DNA of 64,000 nt, from positions 1 to 64,000 of the forward strand of contig JAUTCS010000075.1 in the NCBI GenBank assembly GCA_030673825.1, in the 5' to 3' direction. The first letter of the stretch is position 1. Every line of letters begins with the position of its first letter. The position numbers and the translations under genes are program-made. Below are positions 1-10,609 of this stretch, piece by piece. The notes under the pieces were generated by a model, which did not search any database, was not told the DNA's origin, and was given only the letters and a program-made list of their open reading frames with translations. The stretch is from Verrucomicrobiota bacterium JB024 (lineage in GTDB: Bacteria > Verrucomicrobiota > Verrucomicrobiia > Opitutales > Cerasicoccaceae).

Positions 1-1451
1 TGGGTGTAGCTGGCAATCCACAGGCACGGCTCCTCGGAAGAGGTAAAGTTCTCGTCTTTGCGCAGGATGCGGCAGTGCTTGTGCGGAAAGAATTTTCGCA
101 ACTCGCTCTGCCAGACAGGCACCACGCTGGCGGGGCAGACGATGATCGAGCGCTTGCCCTCGACTGGATGCGCCACCAGCAGCGAAAGGATCTGAAGGGT
201 TTTTCCCAGGCCCATCTCATCGGCGAGCAGCCCGTGGCAGCCGTTGGCGCAGAGGTGCGCGAGCCAGTGGCAGCCGTAGCGCTGGTAGGGGCGCAGGATC
301 GGCAGGAGTTCGTCGCTCTCGGCGGCGGGTGAGACCAGGCGTTTGCGCCAGGTGTCGAGGCCCTCGGTCAGGTCGAGTTTGACCTCGTCGCGTCCGAAGA
401 GCGAGCACAGCAGGTAGCGCGGGAGCGAGCCGTTGCCCTGCTGGTTGAGGGAGGAACGCCAGTCGGCCAGGGCCTCGGTCTGGCGGTTGCTGAGGCGGAC
501 GAGGCCGCGTCCTTTGAGAAAGATCAGGTTCTCGCCCCGGAAAAAGCGGTGCTGCGCCTCGCGCTCGGCGATGAGCTCGCCCTCCAGCTCGAAGCGCCAG
601 TTCAGCTCGAAGGCGCCGTCGGTCAACTCGCGGGCCTCGGCGGCAATGTCGAGTTCGCGGATGCCGTTTTTCAACGCGAGAGCGTCGGGCGTGAGCAGGC
701 AGGCGAAGAACTTGCGCCAGTGGGCCAGGGGGCTGCCCAGGAAGCCGGGCACCTCGTCCAGCCGCGAAAGCAGGTAGCGGTTGGAGGCGCTGGTAAAGCG
801 GAAGCCCGCCTTGCGGGCGAAATTGGCGAGGCGGATGAGTTTTTCGCGGTCGGCGGCGGAGAGCACGTCCCCGCTGAGGGCGCCCTCGCCCAGGGCGGCG
901 ACTTTTACGCCGTTGTCCAACCAGTACACGGCGAAGTCCAGCCCCTGCTCCGAGGCGCTGAAATCGAGCTGAAGCTCGCGGGCATCGCTGAGCACGGGCG
1001 CGGGAGCCTCGGGCTCGGCGGGGGCGGTGCCGTTGGCGGAAGCAGAGGCGGAATCGGCAGGATCGGCGTCTTCGTCGGCCTCGTCCTTGGCGCGTTTCTG
1101 GCGGTCGCTGGGCAGGGGGGAAATCTCCTCGGCGATCAGCTCCTCGATCTCATAAAGGCCGGCGGCGGCCAGGCACTTGCCCCGGGCGGTATCGTCGGTC
1201 GAGCTGCGGACCTGGAGCTTGTTCTTGTTCCACTCGACAACGGCGTAGCTCTCCTGGTCGCGCCAGTTGCCGTGGATGATGGCGTCCTCGGCGCTAAGCT
1301 CGATCTCGCGGATGCCGCCGTCGCGGTAGCAGGCGCGGCCCTCGCGCAACTGCCCCTCGCTGAAGGAGCGTTCCCAGTCCTGACAAAGCTTGCCAAACCA
1401 CGCCTCAAGGGCGTCGGAGGAGTACAGGCGTTTGGCAGAGCGGCAGTCCAT
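1..1451 (-). CDS. SNF2-family DEAD/DEAH helicase, N-terminal part (runs off left edge)
   Basis: The reverse strand reads open from an ATG at 1451 to the window edge, giving about 483 codons. The first 380 or so residues form a family-specific N-terminal region with an acidic/Ala-Pro linker. It is followed by the start of a SNF2 ATPase core: LRPYQRYGCHWL (Q-motif region), then LLADEMGLGKTLQ with the Walker A lysine near residue 417, then the motif Ia region SIIVCPASVVPVW. The DEGH box and helicase C-terminal domain must lie beyond the edge. SNF2 proteins translocate on dsDNA and remodel protein-DNA complexes; the bacterial substrate cannot be told from this fragment. No SWIM zinc-finger cysteines are visible in the N-terminal part. 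The family call is firm, the exact subfamily is not. Confidence 0.9.
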   Translation of the reverse strand, partial: MDCRSAKRLYSSDALEAWFGKLCQDWERSFSEGQLREGRACYRDGGIREIELSAEDAIIHGNWRDQESYAVVEWNKNKLQVRSSTDDTARGKCLAAAGLYEIEELIAEEISPLPSDRQKRAKDEADEDADPADSASASANGTAPAEPEAPAPVLSDARELQLDFSASEQGLDFAVYWLDNGVKVAALGEGALSGDVLSAADREKLIRLANFARKAGFRFTSASNRYLLSRLDEVPGFLGSPLAHWRKFFACLLTPDALALKNGIRELDIAAEARELTDGAFELNWRFELEGELIAEREAQHRFFRGENLIFLKGRGLVRLSNRQTEALADWRSSLNQQGNGSLPRYLLCSLFGRDEVKLDLTEGLDTWRKRLVSPAAESDELLPILRPYQRYGCHWLAHLCANGCHGLLADEMGLGKTLQILSLLVAHPVEGKRSIIVCPASVVPVWQSELRKFFPHKHCRILRKDENFTSSEEPCLWIASYT

Positions 1452-1579
1452 GAGTCACATTACGGGTATAAGGAACCGAAAAACCTATAGCACGCGCAAT
1501 GCCGAGGCAAGCGAAACCGGTCACGTTGTCACCGGGACGGCGGTTTTTGCCCAACGGGGACAAACGAAGCCAGAAGCGC

Positions 1580-1682
1580 AACCCCGTTGGGGTTGACGAA
1601 TCTCTCGTTTCATTCATCCCGGGGTAGCCCTCACTATGCTCGGCAACCCCGGGCTGGACTGCGGAACCCCGTTGGGGTTCCT
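1580..1682. repeat. Palindromic intergenic repeat (AACCCCGTTGGGGTT type)
   Basis: Two copies of the palindrome AACCCCGTTGGGGTT (1580-1594, and 1665-1679 within a slightly longer palindrome) flank a segment holding a third imperfect palindrome (CCCGGGGTAGCCC ... CAACCCCGGGCTGG). This architecture resembles interspersed repeats scattered through planctomycete and verrucomicrobial genomes. The rest of the 1452-1735 spacer holds nothing recognisable. Confidence 0.7.
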
Positions 1683-1735
1683 GATCGATGACTCGGTTGC
1701 GTGTCCTACGACGACCGGCAACTGCCCCACCCTTT

Positions 1736-3247
<1,512 letters not shown>

Positions 3248-4330
3248 TTAGGCGTTCGGTTCAGGCTCGCGGCCGGGGTGTTTACCGGCGTGATCATACT
3301 CTTCATCGTCCTCGGGAGGGGCGATCTTAAAATTAAAGATCGGCAAGAGCATCAGCAGAATAACGAACGTCAGGCCCATGACCGAGTAGCCCGCGATGTC
3401 GTGCACAGAGGCGAAGACGAAATCGGGGTTGGTCGTGCCATCGGGCAGGGTATGGGGGTTGCGGAAAATATCGCCGTCGATGGCCCCGGAACCGTAGGCG
3501 TAGGCCCAGCCGGTCAGGAAGAGGCTGCGGATGATATTCGTCACAAAGGCGAGGATCATGGACAGGATGACCATGAGCACTTTTTTCCAGAAACGGTCCA
3601 GGAAGACCGCCGCCATGAACGAGCCCACGAAGATACAGCCCGTGAGCGAGCGTACACCCGAGCAGGCGTCGGCCACACCGACTTCGCCCTTGGGCAGCTC
3701 GAGGACGTTGCCCTCGCGGATGACGGTGAAGCCGAGGAAATTAAAGACGGTGTACACGATCCGCGTCACCCACTCCAGCAGGACGAGCTTTACCGTGGAG
3801 TCCATGTACATGACCATCGGGGCCGAGATCAGCCAGGCCAGCGCCGGAAACAGAAACAGGAAGGTAAACCCGAGGCGCTCTTTCCAGGAGAGGATGCGGC
3901 CCTTTACATCGTCACGTGCGACCAGGTAGGCCAGCCCCAGCACAATCCCGCCCAGCCCGGCAGCCATCAGCATACTGCCCTGATTGGAAGGGCCCTGCGA
4001 GGCCAGGATCATTCCCCCGAGCAGGAACATCAGCAGCGCCAGCACCAGCCCGGAGTAAAACACCACCGTCGTCACCCGCATGAGCGCATTCGGCGGGGCG
4101 GAAGGGAGCTTGTCGTCCCCCTCCCCCAGCAGGAGGGCCCGGATCTTCGGCCAGCGGTCATAGACCACGTAACCGACGAAGATCGGCACGAGGTAGCCGA
4201 AGCTGTAATCCTCCATGTTCGACCAGTAGAAAACCTGGTCGTAAATCACCAGACCGACGAAGACCAGTCCCAGCCAGAAGGCGAATTGGGTGGTGCGGGG
4301 CAGAGAGAAGAAATCGGCTTTCTTGGACAT
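3248..4330 (-). CDS. Exosortase/archaeosortase family transmembrane transpeptidase
   Basis: A 360-aa polytopic membrane protein with about eight hydrophobic segments. The exosortase catalytic triad is visible: Cys223 in VADACSGVRSL, Arg268 in TNIIRSLFL and His310 in VHDIAGYSV. The family cleaves C-terminal sorting signals (PEP-CTERM type) of exported proteins at the cytoplasmic membrane, usually in exopolysaccharide-producing Gram-negatives. The insertion between residues 65 and 145 (a low-complexity loop plus extra helices) makes it longer than many Xrt proteins. No EpsI partner domain or PEP-CTERM substrate was found in this window. It abuts glgA downstream and diverges from the flavoprotein gene at 4383 across 52 bp, which must hold both promoters. 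Confidence 0.88.
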   Translation of the reverse strand: MSKKADFFSLPRTTQFAFWLGLVFVGLVIYDQVFYWSNMEDYSFGYLVPIFVGYVVYDRWPKIRALLLGEGDDKLPSAPPNALMRVTTVVFYSGLVLALLMFLLGGMILASQGPSNQGSMLMAAGLGGIVLGLAYLVARDDVKGRILSWKERLGFTFLFLFPALAWLISAPMVMYMDSTVKLVLLEWVTRIVYTVFNFLGFTVIREGNVLELPKGEVGVADACSGVRSLTGCIFVGSFMAAVFLDRFWKKVLMVILSMILAFVTNIIRSLFLTGWAYAYGSGAIDGDIFRNPHTLPDGTTNPDFVFASVHDIAGYSVMGLTFVILLMLLPIFNFKIAPPEDDEEYDHAGKHPGREPEPNA

Positions 4331-4382
4331 CAGGGGGAAGGTTTAATGAACATAGGGTTTTGCCGCCCGGGGCAACCCGGAA

Positions 4383-5672
4383 ATGACAGGAAGAAAGATG
4401 CGCACGAACGGCAAAAAAGCTGTCCACCGCCCCGCCCATGGACAAGATGAAACCGTTTTGGTTCAAAACGACATCGTCATCGCCGGAGGCGGACTGGCCG
4501 GAGCCATCGCCGCCCTCACCGCCGCCGCCCACGCCCCGCAAGGGTCCGTCACCTGGCTCGTCGCCGAGGATGCCCCGCTGGCCGAACTGCGCCGCACCGG
4601 CAGCGACCAGCGGCTGATCACCCGGCTCTGTGGCGACCCCTCGGAGTACCTCCCGCGCTTTCCGCGTGGCGGCAGCGACGCCCTGCCGGAGTTTTACGCC
4701 TTCGGCCCCGAGCAAACCCGTGAGTGGTGCCGCCGCCACCACCTGGACGCCCTCCCCCAGCCCGACGGCTCTCTTCGCCTGCCCGAGGAGGCCCCCGGCC
4801 TGGCCGACGCCCTTCCTGCCCTCGCCGCCCGCGCCGGGGTGGACATCCGCACCGGCGAAAAGCTCGTCGCCGTCGAGGCCAAGCCTCAGGGCGGCTTCTG
4901 GATCACGGTGACGGCCGAGCGCACCGTCCAGTGCCAACGGCTCATCCTCGCCGGGGACCCCGAGAACATCCCACAGGCCGTCAAGGCCGCCGAGAGCCTC
5001 GGCCACACGGTCGAGCGCCCCGTGCCCAGCCTGTTTTATTTCCTCATCGACTCCCCGCTGTTTAAGAACATGCGCGCCGAGCGCGTGCGCGAAGCCCGCC
5101 TCAGCCTGCCCGGACTCGGGGCGGAGTCTGCCGGAGCGCTGGAGCTGCACCCGTGGGGCTTGGCCGGGGACGCCGTGCTGGAGCTCTCCAGCCGGGCGGC
5201 GAAGGACTTGGCTCAGCCGCAGGGGCAGGCCCTGCGTGTCAACTGGTGCGGCCCGCAAAAAGTTTCCCGGCTGTTGGAGGAACGCGTCCGTCTGCACCCG
5301 CGCCAGCGCCTGATCTCCGAACCGCTGACCGAGCTGCCGGAACCGCTCTGGGCCTACCTGCTGGGGGCCGCCGGGCTCGACCCCGACCGCCACTGGGGTC
5401 AGCTCAAAAAAGGCGAGCTGCGCGGCCTGCAGGACCAGCTCGAAAACACCGAGCTACACCTCACCCGTAAAAAGCTCGCCCTGTGCGAACGCGCCCTGTG
5501 CGGCGGTGTCGTCCGCGACGAGATCGAGTTCGAGACGATGGCCAGCCTGAAGGTGCCGGGCCTGCACCTGGCCGGGGATATTGTGGACGTGGACGGCTTC
5601 GCCGGAGGCTGGCACCGCCAGTGGCACTGGACCAGCGGCCACGCCGCCGGCCTGGCGTGCGCGGGGGTGTGA
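4383..5672 (+). CDS. BaiN/HI0933-like NAD(P)/FAD-dependent oxidoreductase
   Basis: A 429-aa flavoprotein. The N-terminal dinucleotide-binding motif IVIAGGGLAGAIAAL (near residues 32-46) is preceded by an odd Lys/Arg-rich leader, so translation may start a little downstream of the ATG used here. The C-terminal FAD motif LHLAGDIVDVDGFAGGWH followed by QWHWTSGHAAG is the hallmark of the YhiN/BaiN family, as is FETMASLKVPGL. Family members are FAD reductases of diverse substrates, including BaiN in bile-acid dehydroxylation; the substrate here is unknown. The 420-aa length is normal. It stands alone, divergent from the exosortase gene and followed by a repeat-rich spacer. Confidence 0.85.
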   Translation: MTGRKMRTNGKKAVHRPAHGQDETVLVQNDIVIAGGGLAGAIAALTAAAHAPQGSVTWLVAEDAPLAELRRTGSDQRLITRLCGDPSEYLPRFPRGGSDALPEFYAFGPEQTREWCRRHHLDALPQPDGSLRLPEEAPGLADALPALAARAGVDIRTGEKLVAVEAKPQGGFWITVTAERTVQCQRLILAGDPENIPQAVKAAESLGHTVERPVPSLFYFLIDSPLFKNMRAERVREARLSLPGLGAESAGALELHPWGLAGDAVLELSSRAAKDLAQPQGQALRVNWCGPQKVSRLLEERVRLHPRQRLISEPLTELPEPLWAYLLGAAGLDPDRHWGQLKKGELRGLQDQLENTELHLTRKKLALCERALCGGVVRDEIEFETMASLKVPGLHLAGDIVDVDGFAGGWHRQWHWTSGHAAGLACAGV

Positions 5673-5710
5673 GGGACCGCCTTCGCACCCCAAAGAAAAT
5701 ACAGACGGTA

Positions 5711-5920
5711 GGAAGCATCGCGTAGCGATGCCTGATGGTTAGCCGTGGGTTTTAACCCACGGTCCTTCGTGGCCCCACGAGCTCTACGTCGCGTCAGCGA
5801 CGTTTCATGCCACGGCCCGGAGAAACGTCGCTACGCGACGTCATGTTTATCTTTCTCCTAAACCGTGGGTTGAAACCCACGGCTATTGATCAATCGCCGC
5901 TACGCGACGAATCCACGCAG
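5711..5920. repeat. 210-bp composite palindromic repeat, copy 1
   Basis: This stretch consists of consecutive short palindromes: GCATCGCGTAGCGATGC, CCGTGGGTTTTAACCCACGG, ACGTCGCGTCAGCGACGT, ACGTCGCTACGCGACGT, CCGTGGGTTGAAACCCACGG and a final CGCTACGCG box. The same order recurs at 15206-15414, where I estimate about 80% identity. It lies between the converging ends of the flavoprotein and glycosyltransferase genes. It has no coding potential and resembles REP/BIME-type mobile repeats. Confidence 0.85.
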
Positions 5921-5932
5921 AGGATTTCGCCC

Positions 5933-7207
5933 TCAGTGCCGTCCGCCGTGCAGGGCCCGTTCGGCGCGGGAACGGACGAACGCCTCCAGCGCGTGGACGG
6001 ACATGGCGGGGCCGTTTTCGCGGGCGAGGAGGGCGGCCAGCTCGCGGGCGCGTTCGGCGTAGTGGGCGTGTTTTTCGATCTTGCGCACGTGGTGGGGAAG
6101 GCGTTCGGGCCACTTGCGCTTGCCCAGGCAGACCCCGGCCTTGAGGCGGACAACCTCGCTCGCCCACCACTGCTGGTCCGCGATGTGCGGGATGATGATG
6201 TTCGGCACCCCGGCGTGCAGGACCGAGGCCGTCGTCCCCGCCCCGCCGTGGTGGATGACCATGGAGGCGAAGCGGAAAAGCTGGTCGTGGGACATCTGGT
6301 GGACGACCTTGATCTCGGGGCGCTCCAGCTCTACGGAGAGCCCGGCCCAGCCGCTTTGGAGGATGATCTTCTTGCCGCGGGGCCAGTTCTTTAAAAAGCG
6401 GCTCATGATCGTGTGCGTGTCGTCGAAGGCCACGCTGCCGAAGGTCATGATGGGCACCTTTTCCCCGGCGCAGAAACTCTCCAGCTCGGCCTGCGCGGCG
6501 GGGTCCTCCTCGGACTGCCAGCGCAGGTAGCCGGAGAACTGGAAACGCGGGTCGTGCTCGATCCCGCCCATGAGCTCGCGCGAGACGGCGACCAGGCACA
6601 GGTCGGCGGGCGTGAGCAGGAAGCCCTCGGAGCGCCCAAGCCCCTTTTGCTGGTAGAGCTCGCCCACGGTGTGGTTGACGGTGAAGTCCACGAGGTTGTT
6701 GGCCACACGCCAGAGGAAGCGGTTCCAGCGCCGCTGGAGGCGACGGGGGAAGTTGTAAAGCGCCGGGGTGCCCTCGGGCGGGTAGTCCGGCGTGGGCACG
6801 AGGTTGTGGCAAAAGGCGAAGGTGGCGAACGGGATGCCGTGGCGGTCGGCCAGCTTGCGGTACTGCGGGAAAAAGTACGAACTCACCAGCAGGTCCGCGC
6901 CCTTGAGCGCCGCGTCCATGGCGTCGATCAGCTCGCTCATGAAGGGCAGCGCGCCCTTGTAAATCCAGCGCAGCTGGAGCAGCGGCAGCGGGGCCCGGTT
7001 GAGCTCGCGCATGAACTCGATAAAAATCTCCTTTTCCCAGTCCGGGGGCAGGTGCCGGTACTCCAGCCCGGCCCGCTCGATGGCGTCGCGGTAGAGCGGC
7101 GCGGAGGCGAAGACCACCTCGTGCCCGGCCTCCAGCAAGGCGCGCCCGAGCGCGATCATGGGATAGATGTCACCGGTCGAGCCGTGGGATGTGAGTACCG
7201 CGCGCAT
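5933..7207 (-). CDS. GT1-family (UGT/MGT-like) glycosyltransferase
   Basis: A 424-aa GT-B glycosyltransferase. The N-terminus MRAVLTSHGSTGDIYPMIAL is the glycine-rich acceptor-domain motif of sterol, macrolide and rhamnosyl transferases. The donor-binding motif HHGGAGTTASVLHAGVPNII followed by QQWWASEVV lies in the C-terminal third. Such enzymes transfer a sugar from a nucleotide-sugar to a lipid or small molecule in the cytosol; the acceptor cannot be deduced. Its neighbours are a lipid desaturase upstream and a repeat spacer downstream. A glycolipid product would fit the lipid-rich neighbourhood, but that is only inference. Confidence 0.88.
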   Translation of the reverse strand: MRAVLTSHGSTGDIYPMIALGRALLEAGHEVVFASAPLYRDAIERAGLEYRHLPPDWEKEIFIEFMRELNRAPLPLLQLRWIYKGALPFMSELIDAMDAALKGADLLVSSYFFPQYRKLADRHGIPFATFAFCHNLVPTPDYPPEGTPALYNFPRRLQRRWNRFLWRVANNLVDFTVNHTVGELYQQKGLGRSEGFLLTPADLCLVAVSRELMGGIEHDPRFQFSGYLRWQSEEDPAAQAELESFCAGEKVPIMTFGSVAFDDTHTIMSRFLKNWPRGKKIILQSGWAGLSVELERPEIKVVHQMSHDQLFRFASMVIHHGGAGTTASVLHAGVPNIIIPHIADQQWWASEVVRLKAGVCLGKRKWPERLPHHVRKIEKHAHYAERARELAALLARENGPAMSVHALEAFVRSRAERALHGGRH

Positions 7208-7328
7208 GTCTGGGAATTGTCACAAACTCCTGACCGTGAATGGCCCCGCCCGCAAGGGCGATATTGTTACGTTTGTGAGACGGCAAACCCGTCGAGCGGC
7301 TACACCCGTGGAAGCGAAGAATGATTTT

Positions 7329-7477
7329 CCCGCGAAGGCACGCGAAGCAGCGCGAAGTTTTGGGAAACAGACTTTATTTGCACGACTCACGACCCCCAAC
7401 CAATACAGGGCGAGAAAAAGACCACCAGCGAGACTCCGCCCAAAACGCCTCCGTGCCTCTGTGCCTCCGTGTGAGCA
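7329..7477. repeat. Degenerate-word repeats in the 7208-7544 spacer
   Basis: The 337-bp spacer upstream of the glycosyltransferase gene holds CCCGCGAAGGCACGCGAAGC (from 7329), the same word set that forms the near-perfect arms at 53421 and 53856. It also holds CCTCCGTGCCTCTGTGCCTC near 7449-7470. These belong to the periodic word family found in many spacers here. The rest of the spacer has no gene; a promoter for the glycosyltransferase must lie just upstream of 7207 but is not obvious. Confidence 0.6.
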
Positions 7478-7544
7478 AAAAAATATTCTGCCGGGAAGGG
7501 AATGATCCCCGACGGCGCAATCCGGGGCGTCCCCCTGCCCTCCC

Positions 7545-8693
7545 CTACGCCGTGGCGGCGGCGGGGGTGTGGACTTCGAGCAGCTCGTCCAGATGGCGCA
7601 GAGCGTGGTTGATCTCGCGGCGCCACTGGGCGACCTTGGCCTTGGAAAACTCGACGCGCTCGGTCACGCCCTTTTGCACCTGGTAGTAGCAGCTCGCCAG
7701 CTCCTCCTGCTTGAGGTGGAGGTATTCGAGCGAGGCGTGGAGCCTGGCGCGGGCGGCCTCGGTCAGGTCGGTGTTTTTAAAGGTGGCCAGCCCGCTCTCC
7801 ATGCGGCGGCGGGCTTCGGTCAGCTCGGCCAGGAGGATCTTCGCGTCGGAGACACGGCGCAGGTTGTAGGTCAGGCCAAACTTGGACAGGAGCCAGATGG
7901 TCCACTTCGTCGGGTCGAACTGCCAAGGCTTTACGCCGTTGCGGTAGTCGTGCTGAAACTCGTGGTGGTAGTTGTGGTAGCCCTCCCCGTAGGTGATGAA
8001 GGCGATCCACCAGCTGTCGCGGGCGCTGTGCTTGCTGGAGTACGGCTGCTTGCCGAAGTAGTGGCAGGCCGAGTTGATGCAAAAGGTCGCGTGCTGCACG
8101 ATGACCGTGCGCAGAACGCCCACGATGAGGAAGCCGCCCAGCGCCGCCATCCACGAGCCGTAAACGAGCCCGCACAGCACCGCCGGGACGATGAAGCCCA
8201 CCACCAGCGCGATCCAGTGCACGTTGCGGTGCTGCCAGAGGACCCACTTGTCCTTGCGCAGGTCGTTCACGTTGTCCATCGGGGGCTCGGGGCTGAGCTT
8301 GAAGAGCAGCCAGCCCACGTGGGCGAAAAAGAAACCGTTGTTGATGTTGTACGGGTCGTCGTCGTGGTCCACGTGCTTGTGGTGGCGGCGGTGATCCGAC
8401 ACCCAGTCCAGGACCGAGTTTTCCCACGCCGCCGCGCCGAAGAGCAACACGAACATCCGCACTGGCCACTTCGCCCCGAAGGACAGGTGCGCGAACAGCC
8501 GGTGGTAGCCCAGCGTGATGCTCAGGCCCGTGGCCACGAGGTAAAACGCCAGCAGCCCGGCCATGAACCAGCCCATACCAAAGAAAATCAGGTACGCCGG
8601 AACAGCCGTCAGCGTCAGAAACAGCGTGATGCTCAGAAAAGAGGTCGTGGTCCACGCGACCCGCTCGAAGGGAATATGCTTGAAGCCCGTCAT
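7545..8693 (-). CDS. Membrane acyl-CoA/acyl-lipid delta-9-type fatty acid desaturase
   Basis: A 382-aa integral membrane di-iron desaturase. The three histidine boxes are present: HRLFAH at residues 64-69, HRRHH at 101-105 and HNYHH at 240-244, with hydrophobic pairs before and between them. The arrangement is that of stearoyl-CoA desaturase/OLE1-like bacterial DesC enzymes, which insert a cis double bond into saturated acyl chains. The last 100 residues are an unusual soluble, charged, probably coiled-coil tail (ARRRMESGLATF ... INHALRHLDELLE) absent from the minimal enzyme. It lies next to the fabF-acpP-fabG operon on the same strand, but a terminator and a 324-bp spacer separate them, so it probably has its own promoter. 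Confidence 0.93.
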   Translation of the reverse strand: MTGFKHIPFERVAWTTTSFLSITLFLTLTAVPAYLIFFGMGWFMAGLLAFYLVATGLSITLGYHRLFAHLSFGAKWPVRMFVLLFGAAAWENSVLDWVSDHRRHHKHVDHDDDPYNINNGFFFAHVGWLLFKLSPEPPMDNVNDLRKDKWVLWQHRNVHWIALVVGFIVPAVLCGLVYGSWMAALGGFLIVGVLRTVIVQHATFCINSACHYFGKQPYSSKHSARDSWWIAFITYGEGYHNYHHEFQHDYRNGVKPWQFDPTKWTIWLLSKFGLTYNLRRVSDAKILLAELTEARRRMESGLATFKNTDLTEAARARLHASLEYLHLKQEELASCYYQVQKGVTERVEFSKAKVAQWRREINHALRHLDELLEVHTPAAATA

Positions 8694-8860
8694 ATCGTCA
8701 GGGGTGAGAGTGTGAAATCAGAGTGAAAATAACACGTTCGGCCGCCCAAAGTGGCGGTCGTGCCTTAACAATTTAGTAGCAAACCTGAAAAACCCTATCA
8801 GCGCAACTCAAACCGGCGAATTTGCTGAGGGATTGACCGCAGAAACGCCGGGAGGGGGAA

Positions 8861-8930
8861 TTGAACCACGGATGGGCACGGATAGCGCAGATGTTTCTTA
8901 TTATCATGAAGATCCGTGCCACCCGTTAAT
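8861..8930. repeat. Stem-loop of the CACGGAT word family
   Basis: An imperfect inverted repeat in the spacer 8694-9017: left arm ACCACGGATGGGCACGGAT (8864-8882), right arm ATCCGTGCCACCCGTTAAT (8912-8930). The same words build the inner repeat at 57044-57110. It lies between the desaturase promoter region and the fab operon terminator. No gene is present in the spacer. Confidence 0.6.
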
Positions 8931-8940
8931 TCCGTAGTAA

Positions 8941-8974
8941 AAAAAACCTCCGCCCGGATCAGGACGGAGGTTTT
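8941..8974 (-). terminator. Rho-independent terminator of the fabG-acpP-fabF operon
   Basis: Reading the reverse strand after fabF: AAAACCTCCG, a 12-nt loop, then CGGAGG followed by a run of eight or more T residues. The site lies 44 bp past the fabF stop codon and the orientation fits the operon. Confidence 0.85.
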
Positions 8975-9017
8975 GAAAAAAGTGGGTAACGATTCGCTCG
9001 AAACCGGCGGGAGCCCT

Positions 9018-10271
9018 TTACACCTCGCGGAAGACGAGGGTGACGTTGTGGCCGCCGAAGCCGGAGTTGTTGCTGATGGCGATCTTGACGGGGGCCTCGC
9101 GCTTGACGTTCGGCACATAGTCCAGGTCGCAATCGGGGTCCGGCGTGGTGTAGTTGATGGTCGGCGCGATGACCTTGTCCTGAAGGGTCTTACAGGCCAC
9201 GGCGGCCTCCAGACCACCGGCGGCACCCAGAAGGTGACCGGTCATGGATTTGGTCGAGCTGATCATCAGCTTGTTGGCGTGGTCACCGAAAGCCTTTTTC
9301 AGGGCGATGGTTTCAAACTTGTCGTTGTACGGCGTGGAGGTGCCGTGCGCGTTGACGTAGTCCACCTCTTCCGGCGCGACCCCGGCACTGCGGAGCGCGT
9401 TGCCGATGCAGCGGGCCAGGCCCTTGCCTTCCGGGTCGGGCATGGTGATGTGGTGGGCGTCGCAAGTGGAGGCGTAACCGGCGATTTCCGCGTAGATGCG
9501 GGCACCGCGAGCCTTGGCGCTCTCTTCGGTTTCCAGGATCAGCACCCCGGCGCCGTCACCCATGACAAAACCGTCGCGGTCCTTGTCAAACGGGCGGGAA
9601 GCCTGCTCGGGGCAGTCATTGTACTTCGTGCTCATGGCGCGCATGGAGCAGAAGCCGCCGAAGCCGAGCTCGGTGATGGCCGACTCGCTGCCGCCCGCGA
9701 TCATGATGTCCGCCTCGCCACGCTGGATCACGCGGAGGGCCTCGCCGATGGCGTGAGCCCCGGTCGAGCAGGCGCTGACCACGGACATGTTCGGGCCGCG
9801 CGCCTTGAACTCGATCGCCACAATGCCGGAGGCCATGTTGGCGATGAGCGAGGGAATCATGAAGGGCGAGAGCTTGCGCGGGCCCATCTCAAAGAGACGC
9901 CGGCTCTGCTCCTGAATGGTCATCATACCTCCGATACCGGAGCCGATGATAACACCGGCGCGGTCGGGGTCCCAAGACTCCGGGTCGAGCCCGCTGTCCT
10001 TGACCGCCAAGCGGCTGGCCGCCATCGCCAGATGGGTGTAGCGGTCGTTGCGCTTGGCTTCCTTGCCGTCCATGTAGTCCTCGACATTAAAATCGCGAAC
10101 CTCAGAGGCAACTTGGGACGGGAACGTGGAGACATCGAACTGCTCCAGACGACTGATGCCGCTTTTACCGGCAAGCAGGTTCGCCCACAGCGTGTCGATG
10201 TCATGGCCGAGCGAGGATATAACCCCCAACCCGGTCACCACAACTTTGGAGACTGGTTTATCCGATTCCAT
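9018..10271 (-). CDS. fabF: Beta-ketoacyl-ACP synthase II
   Basis: A 417-aa KAS II of normal length. The catalytic triad is clear: Cys168 in VVSACSTGAHAI, His309 in NAHGTSTPYND and His346 in STKSMTGHLLGAAGG, with Lys341 alongside. It condenses malonyl-ACP with acyl-ACP during fatty acid elongation. The gene follows acpP after 52 bp and closes the fabG-acpP-fabF operon, a standard arrangement. Confidence 0.97.
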   Translation of the reverse strand: MESDKPVSKVVVTGLGVISSLGHDIDTLWANLLAGKSGISRLEQFDVSTFPSQVASEVRDFNVEDYMDGKEAKRNDRYTHLAMAASRLAVKDSGLDPESWDPDRAGVIIGSGIGGMMTIQEQSRRLFEMGPRKLSPFMIPSLIANMASGIVAIEFKARGPNMSVVSACSTGAHAIGEALRVIQRGEADIMIAGGSESAITELGFGGFCSMRAMSTKYNDCPEQASRPFDKDRDGFVMGDGAGVLILETEESAKARGARIYAEIAGYASTCDAHHITMPDPEGKGLARCIGNALRSAGVAPEEVDYVNAHGTSTPYNDKFETIALKKAFGDHANKLMISSTKSMTGHLLGAAGGLEAAVACKTLQDKVIAPTINYTTPDPDCDLDYVPNVKREAPVKIAISNNSGFGGHNVTLVFREV

Positions 10272-10323
10272 TCAGGGCAATGACAACTGGATCCTTAAAA
10301 GGGTCCTGATGAGCGCCGCAACC

Positions 10324-10581
10324 TCAGGAGGCTTGCTTCTCCTTGATGTAAGCAACGACGTCACCGACGGTACGGAGCTTTTCCGCGTCGGATTCGGGGA
10401 TTTCGCCCTGAATTTCGTCCTTGAATTCTTCCTCGAAAGCCATGACGAGCTCAACCTGGTCGAGCGAGTCGGCGCCGAGATCTTCCATAAAGGAAGCATC
10501 GGGAGTCACCTGCTCTTCATTCTTGTTGAGCTGGTTGACGATAATTTCCTTAACGCGTTCTTCGATAGTTTTATCGGCCAT
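10324..10581 (-). CDS. acpP: Acyl carrier protein
   Basis: The product is an 85-aa acidic protein starting [20 protein letters not shown]. The phosphopantetheine attachment serine is Ser39 in the canonical motif [16 protein letters not shown] chose the ATG at 10581 because upstream codons are not ACP-like. It carries growing acyl chains between the Fab enzymes. It sits between fabG (28 bp upstream) and fabF. Confidence 0.97.
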   Translation of the reverse strand: MADKTIEERVKEIIVNQLNKNEEQVTPDASFMEDLGADSLDQVELVMAFEEEFKDEIQGEIPESDAEKLRTVGDVVAYIKEKQAS

Positions 10582-10609
10582 ATTCTTGATGGAGTAAGTA
10601 GTCAGTTGT